The notes under the pieces are model-generated. The model was not told where the DNA came from and did no database searches. It saw nothing but the letters and a program-made list of their open reading frames with translations. 64,000 bases of DNA, taken from contig LSAX01000007.1 in NCBI GenBank assembly GCA_001557505.1, positions 3,162,001 through 3,226,000 on the forward strand. Reading direction: 5' to 3'. Origin of the DNA: Reticulascus tulasneorum (Eukaryota; Ascomycota; Sordariomycetes; Glomerellales; Reticulascaceae). A program made the position numbers and the translations under genes. Position 1 is the first letter of the stretch. Each line of letters begins with the position of its first letter. Positions 1 to 11,472 of the stretch are shown here, one piece after another.

Positions 1-2492
1 GGCTGCGGCTGTTGGTCTCTGTGGAAAGCTTCTCACGGAGAGTCTTGATTTCGGTTTCGCGATCCGTCGACAAACGCTGTGCTCTGGACAGATCTGTCTT
101 GAGTTCCTTTTCTTTCTTCTCCAGCGTTCGAAGCTCCGTATTCTTTGTTGCGAGCTCCTCCTTGGTCGCTTTTAGCGCTGCTGAATCTAGTCGGAGGCTC
201 TTCAGCTCTGGCTGAGCTTTCTGGAGGATTTCCCGGAGATCGGTCAGATCCTTGTAGCGGCTTTGTGCCAGCTGTTGTGCTGCTCCGAGGTCAGACTGCA
301 GGGTAGAACTCTTTGCCTTGAGGTCTTCGTATTCTTGTCGCAAGCTATCAAACTCTCCGTGCAGTTTGGTGTTGGCCTTTGAATCGTTGGCGGATGATGC
401 CATCTCCCTCTCCAGCTCGGAAATTCTTGATAGCAAATTGAGTTTCTCGGACTCCAGATTCTTGATCTTCTCCTTGGCCTCCACGTGTTCTTGGGCAATG
501 TCGGTCAGGTCCCCACGCAGGGTATCGATCTCTTCCCTGAGGTCCTCCTCTGTCTTGCGTTGCTTCGATAGTCTCTCGATTTGAGAATCCTTTTGTGTTA
601 CCTCGTCCTTCAGGCTAGCTATCTCTGCCTCGAGTGCCTCGTTGCTAGACTCCTCATTAGGAGATGCGGGAGCTTGGTCAGCCGCATCGCCTGCCGCTGG
701 TACTGACGTTGCTATTGTTGCTGCCGCGCCGCCCTTCTTCTTCTTCTTGTTCTTCTTCTTCGACGACGACGACGCGGTAGTTGAAGATGGGGGTTCAAGG
801 GACGTAGTGCTTGGAGCACTGGGAGCTGCCGTGGCTGAACTAGCTTTCAACTGCTTTGTGAGCTCCGCAATCTTCTCCTCATCTACACTCTTCGCCCTCT
901 TGAGTGACTCAATGTCTGATGTGAGAGACTGAATCTTCTTTTCCAGCGCGGATCTGGCAATGGCTATCTTTTCGACCTCCGCATGCTCTTGCGATGCGCG
1001 AGTCTCAGATTCAGCAAGCTTCGTCTTGTGTTCCTTGGAGGCGGACGTCGCTTTGGTATTTTCTTCATCAAGCGCGGATTCCAAGGCTTTTAGCTGTGCC
1101 TGAGTCTTTTCCAGGCGTTGGGTCAAAGAGGCGATCTCCGCATTTCGAGCTTCCAACTGTGTCTGAAGCGAGGTCTGGACAGCGGAAGAATCTCGCAGGT
1201 CGCTGAGTTCCCTCGTAGCATTCTCCAAGCTTTCGGCCATACCTGCACTCGACTCTTTGGTCACAGAAAGCTCCTGTTTGAGAGACTCGACCTCGGATCT
1301 GAGATTGTCAAGTTCCTCTGCTTTCGCGGCAACGTCAGCTTGAAGCTGTGGGATTTCGCTGTCGTAGGAGAAGAACTCCTCGCCGGACTCATTCTCGGCC
1401 ACGCTTTTAGCATCCGTGATCTGCGGTTTCTGCTTAGGCGAAAAGATACCTAGGACCTGCTGGACTGGAGACTTGGTTGCGGAAAGGGTGCGGGAGGCTT
1501 GGCTGTTAGCCTCGTCTTTGTCGTCGGCCGAGATCTCTTCTGCTTTCTTCTCCGCCTTGGGAGTAGATGGCTCAGCCTGGGCAGCCTTCAATGCCTCTAC
1601 TTCCTCCTTGAACGAATTCATTTGCTTCTCTGCCTCTTCGTGTTTCTTCTTGAATTCGTCCTTCTCTATGGAGACTCGCCTGAACTCATCCATGACCATC
1701 TGCTCCTTTTGCTTGCGCGAGTTCATGAACTCTACCAGCGCCTCGGGTTCCTTGATGGAGGAAACACTGGTGTGCTCCTTAAGAACACGCTCGAATGGCT
1801 CGATTGATATGGCGCGACTATGGGCAACTCTGTAGGACCGCAGAAGTTCTGAGTGAGCCACGTTAGTCAGGGCCCCCCGAAGTTTGAACCAATTTGATAC
1901 CTACCAGGATATGTCGCCTCCAGCTTCTCCAACTTGCGTAATTTCGCTCGTATCTCTGCAGGCAGTTCGGTGGAAGTAGAGGGTGCAGCGACCTCGGTCT
2001 TGCTTGCTTGGCTAGCAACACCAACCTCGCCCCCTTCTTTATCGCCATTCTGTGCCGCCTCAGTACTCCCATCGCCTTTAGCTTCGGGGTCTCCATCCGT
2101 CTTCTCCATCTCCGTAGAGGTGGGTTTTGGGGTACCAGCTCGGCTTGGATCTTCGCTGTCGTCAAGGACAAAAGCCGCCTCAAATACTGCAGGGTCGGGA
2201 TTCACTGCGGCATCACCGTTGGAGGTATCCTGGCTCGGCTTCTTGGCGCGGGTTCTCCTTGCCGGAGATTGGGTTCCTGTACGAGAGGTAGAGCCAGATC
2301 GTCGTGTTGTAGTGGAGGACTCGGGGGTCAATGTTTTTGTTTGTCGGGCTTGCTCTTCAGCAATGGTACGATCGATTGCACCTTTGATTCTCTGCATGCT
2401 GGTCAGCATTGTGATATGTGAAGGACAGTTCTCGTCCGTGGAGAAAAGGCCGCTAGAAAAATTCTGTGAACTATCGGACTGACCTGGAACAT
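1..2492 (-). CDS. imh1: Golgin of the IMH1/GRIP family (3' part outside window)
   Basis: Peripheral Golgi coiled-coil tether. Exon 1 is 2492-2484 (only M-F-Q), exon 2 is 2391-1905 and exon 3 runs from 1848 past the window edge. Splice sites are GTCAGT..CAG and GTAGGT..CAG. After the start comes RIKGAIDRTIAEEQARQ, a Ser/Thr/Pro-rich linker, then a block containing ELLRSYRVAHSRAISIEPFE that I recognise from fungal IMH1 golgins. The rest is continuous heptad-like coiled coil with a short Ser/Lys low-complexity stretch read from about 775-720. The GRIP domain that would bind Arl1 at the trans-Golgi should lie beyond base 1 and is not visible. The tiny three-codon first exon is easy to miss. Open frames on the other strand here are shadows of the coiled coil. 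Confidence 0.85.
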
Positions 2493-3013
2493 TTTGATGT
2501 CTGTCCTCAAGGGAGGATGACGAAAGATGTGGCCAGACAAGAAATGATGTGTCTTGGATAACAATGGGTTGTTAAATGCAAATGCAAAGACCAACCAGGC
2601 AAGCCCAAGTATGCGACACCATACTTAGGTGGCAAGGTGAGAAAAGAAGAGTGGTGATGAATGGGAAGATGTTGCGAGAGAACAAACAATGTTTCTCAGC
2701 CTTTCTTTGCTGGCTGTTCCAGGTCGGCCTCATCCCTGGGTGCTGCCGACGCATTAAGCCAAAACCGGGTTAGGCTGATATCAGCCTCGCACCATCCAGG
2801 GACAGATCCTGTGGCGGTGCATTTCACTGTGGCTGGAGCAACTGTATCTCAGATAGGTACTTGGGGATTGTCAGGTTCGAGAATAAGGCAACGTTGTGCC
2901 GCTTAATTATTTATTGCGTGAGGTAAGGTATTTTAGAGACCACTTGTACTAAATATCTGGCATTGTCGTGAAAGCAATGCTGCTACATCCATTCTAGCCT
3001 CGTCGGCGAGATT
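2493..3013. other. Intergenic region upstream of imh1
   Basis: This stretch separates the lnp1 stop codon from the imh1 start; both genes are on the minus strand, so it contains the imh1 promoter and the lnp1 3' end. No coding signal is convincing. It contains a perfect 16-bp palindrome at 2772-2787, listed separately. Confidence 0.6.
2772..2787. promoter_or_regulatory. Perfect 16-bp palindrome
   Basis: AGGCTGATATCAGCCT reads the same on both strands. It lies about 280 bp upstream of the imh1 start and 230 bp past the lnp1 stop. It could be a dimeric-factor binding site or chance; the sequence shows only the symmetry. Confidence 0.3.
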
Positions 3014-4333
3014 TCACTTTCTGCTCTTGCCCTTGCGTCTCCTTGCTCCAGCTCCAACATCCTGCTTGCCTGTAGTCTTGGCTTCCGTACTCTCATCGTC
3101 CCTCTCCACCTCAACTAAGTCGCTTGAGTCGTCCTGCTTCTCATCCCTGTCGCTCGACGATTCCTCGTCGGTCAGGTGGGTCTCGTCTTCTTTTTTGAGA
3201 CTCTTGGACTCTTTCCGAGCGTCCAGAACCTCCTTGACTATTCGCTTTCCTTCGTCTATTTCTCCATTCACAGCGCCACAGCTCATGCACTTCCAAGTGC
3301 CCAGCTCAGTGAGAGACTTGGTCCCGGGAGGTGCCTGGCCATTCACCAGACGACATTTCTTGCAGATCAGCACAAACCGATTCTTTGCGGCCGTCTCATC
3401 TTCACCAAGGAGAAGATCCATTATCCTGTCATACCAGTGAGACGAGCCAACCGCCGACTCGGACTGCTCGTAAGGCTGCGTTGGCGGCGGGCCAAAGGCG
3501 TTCGGCGCAAATTCAGCTGAAGCCTCAAGAGGCAGAGGCGATCGCGACGCAAGTCGTACATCCCTTTGAGCTTGCTGCGGTGTTCCAGGAGCAGAAACCG
3601 GCCCAGTTCGACGCGGGATATTGGCGGTTGGGGGAGGAGGCAGATTGGTTCGTCCTGGAGTACCCGGGCCATCACCAGGCCTGCCGCCCTGCCGAGATGT
3701 CTTGTCGAGGCCTTGCTTGCCCTGTTCACTGCCCGCAGCCTGCTTCTTGCCCCGACCTGGTTTCCCTTCCGCATCACCGTATTTTTCCAGAAGCTCTAGG
3801 GTGGTATCGTATTTGGTTGCGTCCTTGAGTTTCTGAATTGTCTTGGCTCTCTCATTCTGCTGGTCTTTAAGCCTGGCCGTTAAACTGTCGACGCGGAAGT
3901 TGAAGTAGGTGGCGAGTATGGTACGGGTGAGGTAGATTCTGGAGACGTATAAACAGTAAGCATTACGGTCTTACTTTGGAACAAGAGGAATAGCACGTAC
4001 AGAACTGGTCCTCCAGCAGTACCGGTCCACTCCCAGACGCCCAGGTTCCGCCATCCTACCACGAGCACGAGAACTATCGCATAGACTAGATATGCGAAGG
4101 ACAGATACAAGGTCCATAAGACTTTGACGCGCCGGGAGGTCGCACGAGCCCGATCCAACCGAGCCTGGCTGTCGGCGATTTTTGTGGAGAGCGTAGAGAG
4201 CGTTTTCTCGAAAGAGGCAGGGGAGGAATCTTCGCCCTGGATGAGAATGACTATTAGTTATCTGGGAATGCTTGTTGCTAACCCGTAGCGACAAAGGAAT
4301 CTTGCTTACCCTCCAAGGCCAGAAGGTTACCAT
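3014..4333 (-). CDS. lnp1: Lunapark, ER network junction protein
   Basis: Stabilises three-way junctions of tubular ER. Exons are 4333-4310 (MVTFWPWR), 4236-4001 and 3938-3014, giving 394 aa with all joins in frame. The N-terminus has a short coiled region, then two hydrophobic segments (one around LSFAYLVYAIVLVLVVGW, one around GGPVLIYLTRTILATYF) that would form the membrane hairpin. A Pro-rich linker follows. The zinc ribbon has CKKC near residues 279-282 and CMSC near 304-307, in the context NRFVLICKKCRLVNGQAPP, which is the lunapark signature. The C-terminus is acidic and ends in a basic RRRKGKSRK. It lies head-to-tail upstream of imh1. Intron 1 follows only eight codons. Confidence 0.93.
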
Positions 4334-4650
4334 GGTGTGATTGTGGGCAGGCAGGCAGGTTCGGAGCAGAGCTTGTGTCAACCTGGCATATCGTGAAGGG
4401 TTTGTCTCCAGGAAAGTTCTAGGCTTGGAAGCACCAGAACTCGGTCAAATCTCGCGGTAGAGTATGCCAAATGAGGGTTTGCAGTGTAAAGGTAGCTGGC
4501 CAGATGGCCAGTGTCTCACCAAAGGTTGTGCATACGAGCAAGATTTGCGAGCCAGATAGGAAATGCAGAGATGACGCAGCTGATGCATAGATGGAGGGCA
4601 GTGGTGATTGTGACTGCCAGGCTCCACTCATGGGTGGGCGTGCGCTCTTA

Positions 4651-4908
4651 CGCAAGTGGGTCGTAAAAAACAGCGCCGCTTTGTCATCTGGATATTCAAG
4701 CACCTTACGTTCATGGGGATATTGTAGTGAATATATCGAAAATATCAAGATATTCAAGTAGCTATTCATGGAAATATTATTATGAATTAAATTATTAAAG
4801 AGATAACTTCTTACACAGTTTTCATTTCACATACTTTCTAAACGAAAAGTTACCTGCAACTGGCGAAAATAAATCTGCCATCTTTTCCAATTAAGCGGCT
4901 CTGTTTTT
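4651..4908 (+). repeat. Dispersed repeat, copy 1 (with internal insertion)
   Basis: From CGCAAGTGGGTCGTAAAAAA to GGCTCTGTTTTTG this matches bases 14689-14840 in the same orientation. Relative to copy 2 it carries an extra 111 bp (4695-4805), flanked on both sides by GATA. Outside the insertion most differences are A/G or C/T changes. It has no coding capacity and lies about 320 bp upstream of the lnp1 start. It could be a non-autonomous transposon relic; I see no clear terminal inverted repeats. Confidence 0.7.
4695..4805. mobile_element. 111-bp AT-rich insertion inside repeat copy 1
   Basis: Present in copy 1 and absent at the corresponding point of copy 2 (CTGGATAACTTC). The insert is bordered by a GATA duplication, as a small transposed element with a 4-bp target duplication would be. 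The segment GATATTCAAG occurs both at the left junction and inside it. The alternative is a deletion in copy 2 between the two GATA copies. Confidence 0.4.
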
Positions 4909-5751
4909 GTTGTAAGGTACCTAGGCAATTTAGGTAAAGCCCCGGTGTTGTCCCAGTAATTAGGTGTGGGGGCTGCCCTGAGTTCCCGGGACTTCAAAGC
5001 ATCACCAAAAAAGCAGATTACCTAAGCCACGAGTCTTGTGTGTCTCTGACGACCATTGACAATAATAAATGCTCGATCCATTTCAACTTCTATGACTTCA
5101 AGCCAATACGTATCCCAGAGGTCTACATGAAATCTCCAGAAATAATTGGAATAATTCTAGGATTAATCAGTGTCATTATTAGTCAATATTTGGTTTTGCC
5201 AATACGTCTTGCTCCAGTGTGCGCCTCCCGGGCTCATCTTTTTAAACCCAATATCTGACGCATCGCGATATTCACCACGGAACCATGGGCATTTTCGATG
5301 TATGTTTTGGTAGACAGAGCTCCTTGAATGTCTTGTAATAATGAGAAAAAGCATTTTGCTCATCATCTGAGTTTGAAGAGCACGGTTTGTACTTGGCGGG
5401 TATCTGATCCATTGACCTCCCGCAAGCGCTGTACTGGGCCAAAGAGCTCAGTTTCCAGGAGACACAACACTGAATATATAGGCAATAGACTTAAATTGAT
5501 ATCGTCGAGATAAACTAGACTTTCTAGATACACAGTAACGACTGTAATATCTATATTGCATTGAATTTATAAGCAGTGTTAGGAGTGTTACATTCCAAGT
5601 AATTTTCGACCTGGGAGCATCATCTCGGTGACGCTCCTCGCAATGTTACCTACGATCACTAGTTCTGCCCTGTACCATCGTTTCGTCTTAGGTCATAGCG
5701 CGTGGGTGTCGTCGTTGGCCGTCGTATTTGCTTCGATGTTGAGTACGACAG

Positions 5752-6158
5752 CTAACATATATTTTTGAACGACCAAATGTGGTCATTCAGGTGAGCTGGG
5801 ACCGTTGTGGCGATACCGCTTTGTTGCCAGTTGGCTCCTTGGCAGTCACGCTCTCTGGTCCCGATGTAAGTACCTATGCTTCACAACTAAATGACCTGTG
5901 AACGTACCGGTAGAAGGTGGTGCAACCGAGATCACCTGCAACAGAGCTGGCTCGATCACCTTTGCCGTTGAGATTCCCTAGGCTTGTCAGTAAGTGAGAT
6001 TTTGGCTATGCGTAAGAGATACGCATACAACAACTGCCACCGTTAGGTCGGGACTCCTCGTGTTCTGCTCCCTGAAGATTGGCATTGTCATATAAGGTGA
6101 ACCACCTGGCTGAAACCACGGATGCAAGGAAGGTGGTGATGACTACGGTGAGCTGCAT
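5752..6158 (-). CDS. Small secreted four-cysteine protein, effector-like
   Basis: Three exons: 6158-6029, 5977-5908 and 5854-5752, giving 100 aa; the introns are 51 and 53 nt. The start MQLTVVITTFLASVVSA is a signal peptide. The mature part has GGSCWNLNGKGDRASSVAGD, a second Cys (LGCTTFYR), then RDCQG and the terminal SFKNIC before the stop. Four cysteines and the C.NL...DRASSV...C...C.G...SFKNIC layout match a common class of small fungal secreted proteins with a crystallin-like pattern. The acceptors were chosen because nearby AGs give stop codons. No long single frame covers the gene, so it could be missed by ORF calling. Its function is unknown; host or microbe interaction is an inference. 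Confidence 0.65.
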
Positions 6159-8053
6159 GATGGGCAGAATGATTCCGAGGAGGTTATAAGAAATCAGAAA
6201 GGAAGGTTGGTGTCAAGACGTCGGAAAGTGATTTTGTGGTATGAAACTATATATGTAGGCTAAGAGGAGTATGCTGTAGGTGATGTATAAGAAAGAATTA
6301 GAACTCAATGATGAGGAGGAGACCGATCGAGTTATTTGTATTTTAATTCAGCCCATACCTCACGAGATGTCCGGATCCCAATTATGGAATAACTGCCAAC
6401 AGGCGCGGCCGATCCCTCAGAATAAGCTCCATGCATCTCAGTCGGATTCCAGGTAGGAAAATGAGGAGTGCGACCCTCGATAGACATTGCTTACTTGCAG
6501 TGCCACCTCCAATACCACCCTTCAATAAGGAAAAGGGCTGAGGCGAGTTGTAAGTGCGGGAGTCAAGTGCGAGGGTCAAGTGCGCGGCGAAAAGTTCGAC
6601 CGACACTTCTGTTTCTGGGTTAAGTTGATTGATTGCCATTGGTAAATAAATGTGTCTCTCGATCCTTGGGTAACGAGCGGTCCCACTCCTGAATCCGTCG
6701 ACACCCGCTTTACCGCTCTGTCTTGGGATAGAGAGGGCACACAATCAACCAACCTTGTGAAGCTGTTGGTTGATGACGCGGCTGACGTACCTAATAAAGT
6801 CTGTCAAGTTTCATGACATAAAGAATTCAGAGTCCGCGGCCAGGCGAGGATATTCTCAGCTGCAGACAGTGTGTTACACAGAGCGATTAGCTTGGCGAAC
6901 ACACAGAGACGTATAGTTCCTCCTTGGTGGAGTAATCCACAAGATTGATATTCTAGCAGCAAGGCATGAAGATCTTTTCTCGCCTCTTAATGAATCCCCC
7001 TTTAGTAGTTGCTTGTGCTATATTTCAATGTGCTAGCCTGTCATTGCTTTCTAATTCCAGCTCTCAAGCTCAGCTTGTCTTATATCCTGTCACGCACTAA
7101 GGTCACAAGCGGAGTGAGAGGATTTAGAGCTGTGGTTTCGATGTACTCGTTGTATAATGATTGGAGTGGGATTCGGGCACATTACAGATGTTGCATATAC
7201 GGTGGATTTGGGACGACTGACGTTGCATATACGGCGGATCTAGGCATTTTATTATGATATTATGGGCCGCGCGCCAAGATCACGCCTCCCCCGCAGGAGC
7301 TGCGACTTTGAAGGGTATCGGCCCCGGAGGATTTGGGACGTGGACATACTAGCTTTAATTCTAAAAGGATTTATATAGTATTAGACTAGTCGACCTAGAG
7401 CTGGTTCACCAATCTATGTGTAGGTTGCTAGCATAGGTTATCCAGTAGACTACTGCTGCACCATCTCCTTGGTCACCTGAGGTGGCCGAGAGCTGTCTTC
7501 TTGCAAAAACGCCATGCATGTAGATGTCTCCTTCCCCGTCGATGCTACGCGGAGAACCCTGATACAGCGCTAGCATGGTAGGCACTCCCCGATTGCAAGA
7601 GGCAGCGGATATCTTGGTTTGACACGTTGGATCTGGGCTCGAAATCCGAGTAAAGGAACAAGTGGAGCCCATCATCGAAATCTACGGCGCTTGAGCCAGA
7701 TTAAGAAGGCTCCCCAGCTTAAACTATCCTGTATTGATGCAATGCAAGTGTTAAAAGGGATTGCCGAGTTGTTCCTGGAGCCAAAGAGTTCGAGTCTAGT
7801 AAATGCCCGTGAATGCTGGTCAATTCAGATTTAGAGCTGTTCTGAGACCTGATATCCGAGTTCAGGTGGGCTTCAGGAAAGGGGGAATTAGATGGAAACG
7901 ACGGATCATATAAGGCCGTGTCTTTAAATGACTAGCCTTCGGAGCAGCCCACCGTTTTAGAGGAGAGGCAAAAACTATATGAAGGGTTACTCGAGGATAC
8001 ACTGTATTTGCTTCTTCGACGCCAGGGCCATCTAAACGCACGAGGCTCCATGC
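6159..8053. other. Gene-poor intergenic region
   Basis: Nothing convincing is coded here. A 120-codon minus-strand frame at 6382-6744 and a 90-codon one at 7406-7675 lack ATG-to-domain sense. Two 19-20-bp near-identical direct repeats lie at 7190-7210 and 7222-7240. The region ends at the 3' end of the Zn2Cys6 regulator. Confidence 0.5.
7190..7240. repeat. Two direct copies of a 19-bp sequence, period 32
   Basis: GTTGCATATACGGTGGATTT at 7190 and GTTGCATATACGGCGGATC at 7222 differ mainly at one transition. This is a small local duplication with no obvious role. Confidence 0.5.
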
Positions 8054-10620
8054 TCATACCAAGCTAAATTCATCACTCCAGATCCATGTCTGCGAAAGGA
8101 AATCATTCATCCAGGAATCATGCAGGGGTGACGACACTGCGTCATCGTTTCTAAAACCCCGGGAGTTCAACTCGGTGGGTTGCAATGGGAGATCTGACAA
8201 TTCATAGGATGGGGTCGAATCTTGTTGGGCAGCCACCCGGTTAGCGCCGTCGAACTCGGCATTCTGGAAACCCAGCCGGAAGCCGTTCTCATGTCCATCA
8301 CTAGAAATTCTCACGGCGGCATGAAAATCGGGAGACGCCCCGGTCTCGCCCCCTGCTGCCATTGCTCCACGCAGGGATTGTGTGTCCGGGACCGTACCGA
8401 ACGGTGGCACCGTCGTATCTTGCTGGGTCCTGGGACGCTCAGGACCAGCTAACATGACTTCCACCTCTTGGGTTGCAACTAAATGGATCAGATCGGCGAG
8501 GATCTCAGCTGTCTGGTCGCTCAGTGGCGTCCGGTAGCTTGAACTGCGGAAGGCGTGCACCAGGCGCGCAATGGCGTGCTTGCACTCCTCTGCACGCGCA
8601 GAGAAGGGGCTTGACATAGCCAGCACTCCCAGCATGACGCCGGCGGTGAATGACCACATCACCCACTGCGTAAACGGCGCAGTTCGGTAGAGCATGCGGA
8701 GTATCTCCGGGTACTGCTTCGACAGCGACAGCCGCATCGACGAGATCCAGCACTGGTTCCGCGCCAAGCCCAGCATCTCAATCTGAACCGGTCTAAGTTC
8801 TGGCTGTCTGGCACTCGTAGGCGCGCCTGTGTTTCTCTCGAGCCCGAGAAATGGCCGGAACAAGAGCAGCTGGATGTTGTCGTAGACCGCTTGCAGCGTG
8901 AGGCTCTGGAGAGCAAATAATCGCAAGGCAGGATCACTCTGGATACCGACCGCTCGGCCCGCGAAAGACGCCGGTCGGAGTTCCGGGGGAATCATCCTTT
9001 CCCATTCTAGCAGCTGTTGATGGATTGCTTTGACCCTGATGACGATGTTATCAAGGACACCATGCTCATTCTTGCAGTACAAGTCACGAGTGATGGGGGC
9101 GGCGATCAGATACAACATCGTCTTGTATCGATTGTATGACCATGATGTGACTGGTCGACGTGAGCCATCTTCCCTTTCCTCAAGTGTACCAAATCCTGGA
9201 CAGGTTTGCACCGAGCCGTCAATGTCCTCTGGCAGCCGGACTTCGCAGTCCCGCTCATGAATAATGGCAGGTTTTCCGAAGTGCTGTGCGCTGTAGCTGC
9301 GTTTTGTAAGCTTGAAAGGGGCCTGTAAAGGGAGGGAAGGGAGGGAATCGACTTCTTACCTGTCAGACATATAGAGACTCCACCACAACGTCCTCCGAAG
9401 TTGCCGCTCTGTATGATCAATTGGACCCCAGACGCTTTCCTTGTGGAAGCCCATGGATTGTGCCCCACGTATTGCCATGCCGAGAACCGAGAAGGCGAGT
9501 TTAGTTTTCTTCTGACTCAGATAGATGGTGGTGAGAAGGAAGAGAAACCCCACGCATTGAGTTGACAGGTGATCGAAGCAGTCGAGATAGTTTTGATTTA
9601 TCACTATCAAAATACTCGACTGCAACGTAGGCAAATTAGGAGGTTCCGCTTCCCACGCAGCTTGAGCCTGGTCAGGACTGAGGAACGTAGCTCCAATATG
9701 AAGAACGGCTAGAAAGAGCATCAGGAATTGCTTCTCCGATTTACGAGCCATTCCGCTTGCGAGAATTGGTGAAAGTTGCTGCCGCAGGCTTTGCTTGTGG
9801 ACTACAGTGCAGTAGAACTCCGTAGACCAGAAGTACGAGTCGATCAGCACATTGATGATGGATAAGGGCGGGAGGCACATCCCCGTCAACTCCTGGAACG
9901 GCAACAAAGAGTCATTGTCAGCTGTGGACTCGGTGTTGGTTGGATAGCCATCTGGGATTGCATCTGACTGCCTCGTTTTGGTCGAAAACTTCTGGAGAAG
10001 CTGCCGAAAGCCGCTTTGATTAGTTCAGATTCCTTAACATGTGAAGAGCCAAAGCCCACCAGTTCGACAAGATGGAGCGTAGATGCTCTCTCTTGTTGCC
10101 GCGGAAAGGTTCCAGGCTCCTGAGCCGCAGTGAACATGGAAGATAGGGGTTCAGAGGTACTATCTTGGCCTTCCTGAAGAAAGCCTGATATCGACCTCTG
10201 GTGCCGGGTCGGCACAGGAGCTGTTTCGAAAGTAGCTGCACCATGGCGTGGCCTTGGCGTAACCGCATGGTCAGGCCGCGGGCTCGGGAGTCTTTTACGT
10301 CTGGCCCTATTCGATCTTCTGCATGATAGTCTTTAGCCCCCGAACTTTTGAACATAGCATTGGCTAGTTGGACCGACCTTGTACGCTCAGTGGCCTCCTG
10401 GCACCCGAACCCTGACCGAACGCATAACTGGCAAGGCCTGGAGTTGTCACACTTCGGCAGCGCAATAGACAGATTAGCAACGGGACCGGCATGAGTGAGA
10501 GACTAATGGCCATCGTGTCCCCCAAGAAGCCACTTAGGTCCACGGAACAAGCTTCTCTCTTACCTTGAGTTTTTGCCGCCTGCACCGAGCACATGCATGT
10601 CGAACGCGCTTGGAATCCAT
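8054..10620 (-). CDS. Zn2Cys6 transcription factor with fungal-specific middle domain
   Basis: Five exons: 10620-10564, 10451-10378, 10318-10060, 10000-9360 and 9296-8054, giving 757 aa. The binuclear zinc cluster is CARCRRQKLK then CDNSRPCQLCVRSGFGC (Cys 10, 13, 20, 26, 29, 36). An intron falls exactly before the third Cys. A basic stretch (RRSNRARRKR) follows as linker. The middle homology domain spans exons 4-5: YFWSTEFYCTVVHK, then RTLWWSLYMSDSYSAQHFGKP and HERDCEVRLPEDID. The third intron (GTGGGC donor at 10059) is the least certain join. The gene is divergent from a thioesterase 850 bp away, and an MpaB-type oxygenase follows beyond it, so a local pathway regulator is possible but unproven. 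Confidence 0.85.
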
Positions 10621-11472
10621 GGCGGGTGTCTGCGCCGACCAGGGCGGGGAGGGGGGGATAGCAGATTGTGAGAGCCGATGCCCGGTGGAACAGAAAGGAG
10701 AGCCAATTGTGGAGCGTTTGGATCTGTGACCTTTGAATCCCCTGAAGGTTGACTCTTGGTAGCTATCAAGCTTGAAACCCAGATTTGCACTGCGAGACCT
10801 GAATAAGTCCTTTTAAAATGATAGAGTTAGTAGCCAATCAAAAGCTAGACTAAGTGGATCTGGATGGCACAGGTGCAAAAGGGAGAGGGCGATATCCAGG
10901 GGGTGTTGAACTTCAGAGTAGGTAGGTAGTCTACAGAAGCACACACAGAGGCATTCGATATGCGTCTGCTTGGCGATTGCAAGCGCTAGTTCCTTTCCCT
11001 TTTCTTGTCCATCCAAAGCATCACAGCTTTGGTGTGCCGGCGGGAATTTTGCTTGCACGCTACGGACTCTTGGCAGGCACTTGGCTCCATGGCTAGGTAC
11101 GTTTTTGTGCGGTAATTAGTGTTGCTGCGCGAGCACATGCCTGCCGGTGGGGTTCCAGGACTTCCAGGCCTTCCGTTCTGCACGGTATTCCACGCACCTT
11201 GAGTCGTGCTAGAGCCGTTAGTCTTGCAGCGTTACTTCGGCGGTACCGGTTATCACATTTGACATGCGGTGTTCACACTAGCAGGGCCGAGGTATGTTCC
11301 TTCGCTTCCAACTGCGTGAACAGCGACTTGAATCAGTATCACAGTTGAGCACTTTATTGATCCGGTACTTCCCAGACATCGGCACTCTCTAGGAAGTTTC
11401 ATTGTGCCCATTCATCTGGAGCGGAGCGCATTGGTCATTGGGAACACGAGCATTCAATCCAACAGCGCCATA
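10621..11472. promoter_or_regulatory. Divergent promoter region, regulator / thioesterase
   Basis: The 852 bp lie between the start of the Zn2Cys6 regulator (minus) and the thioesterase (plus). An AGTAGGTAGGTAGTC motif is at about 10916. No coding frame here has protein sense. CGG triplets are present but I could not fix a clear inverted CGG pair. Confidence 0.45.

Larger units (their letters stand above)
4334..5751. other. AT-rich intergenic region with a dispersed repeat
   Basis: The stretch is the lnp1 promoter side and then gene-free. Bases 4651-4908 are one copy of a repeat found again at 14689-14840. The part around 4720-4860 and 5040-5170 is clearly AT-rich relative to the surrounding sequence. 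Open frames here are short and without protein sense. Confidence 0.6.

Noticed and set aside
12..1835. Plus-strand Ser/Leu-rich open frames
   Set aside because: They are the reverse complement of the IMH1 coiled coil, which is the real frame.
6382..6744. Minus-strand frame of 120 codons
   Set aside because: No domain sense and no homologous feel; gene-poor region.
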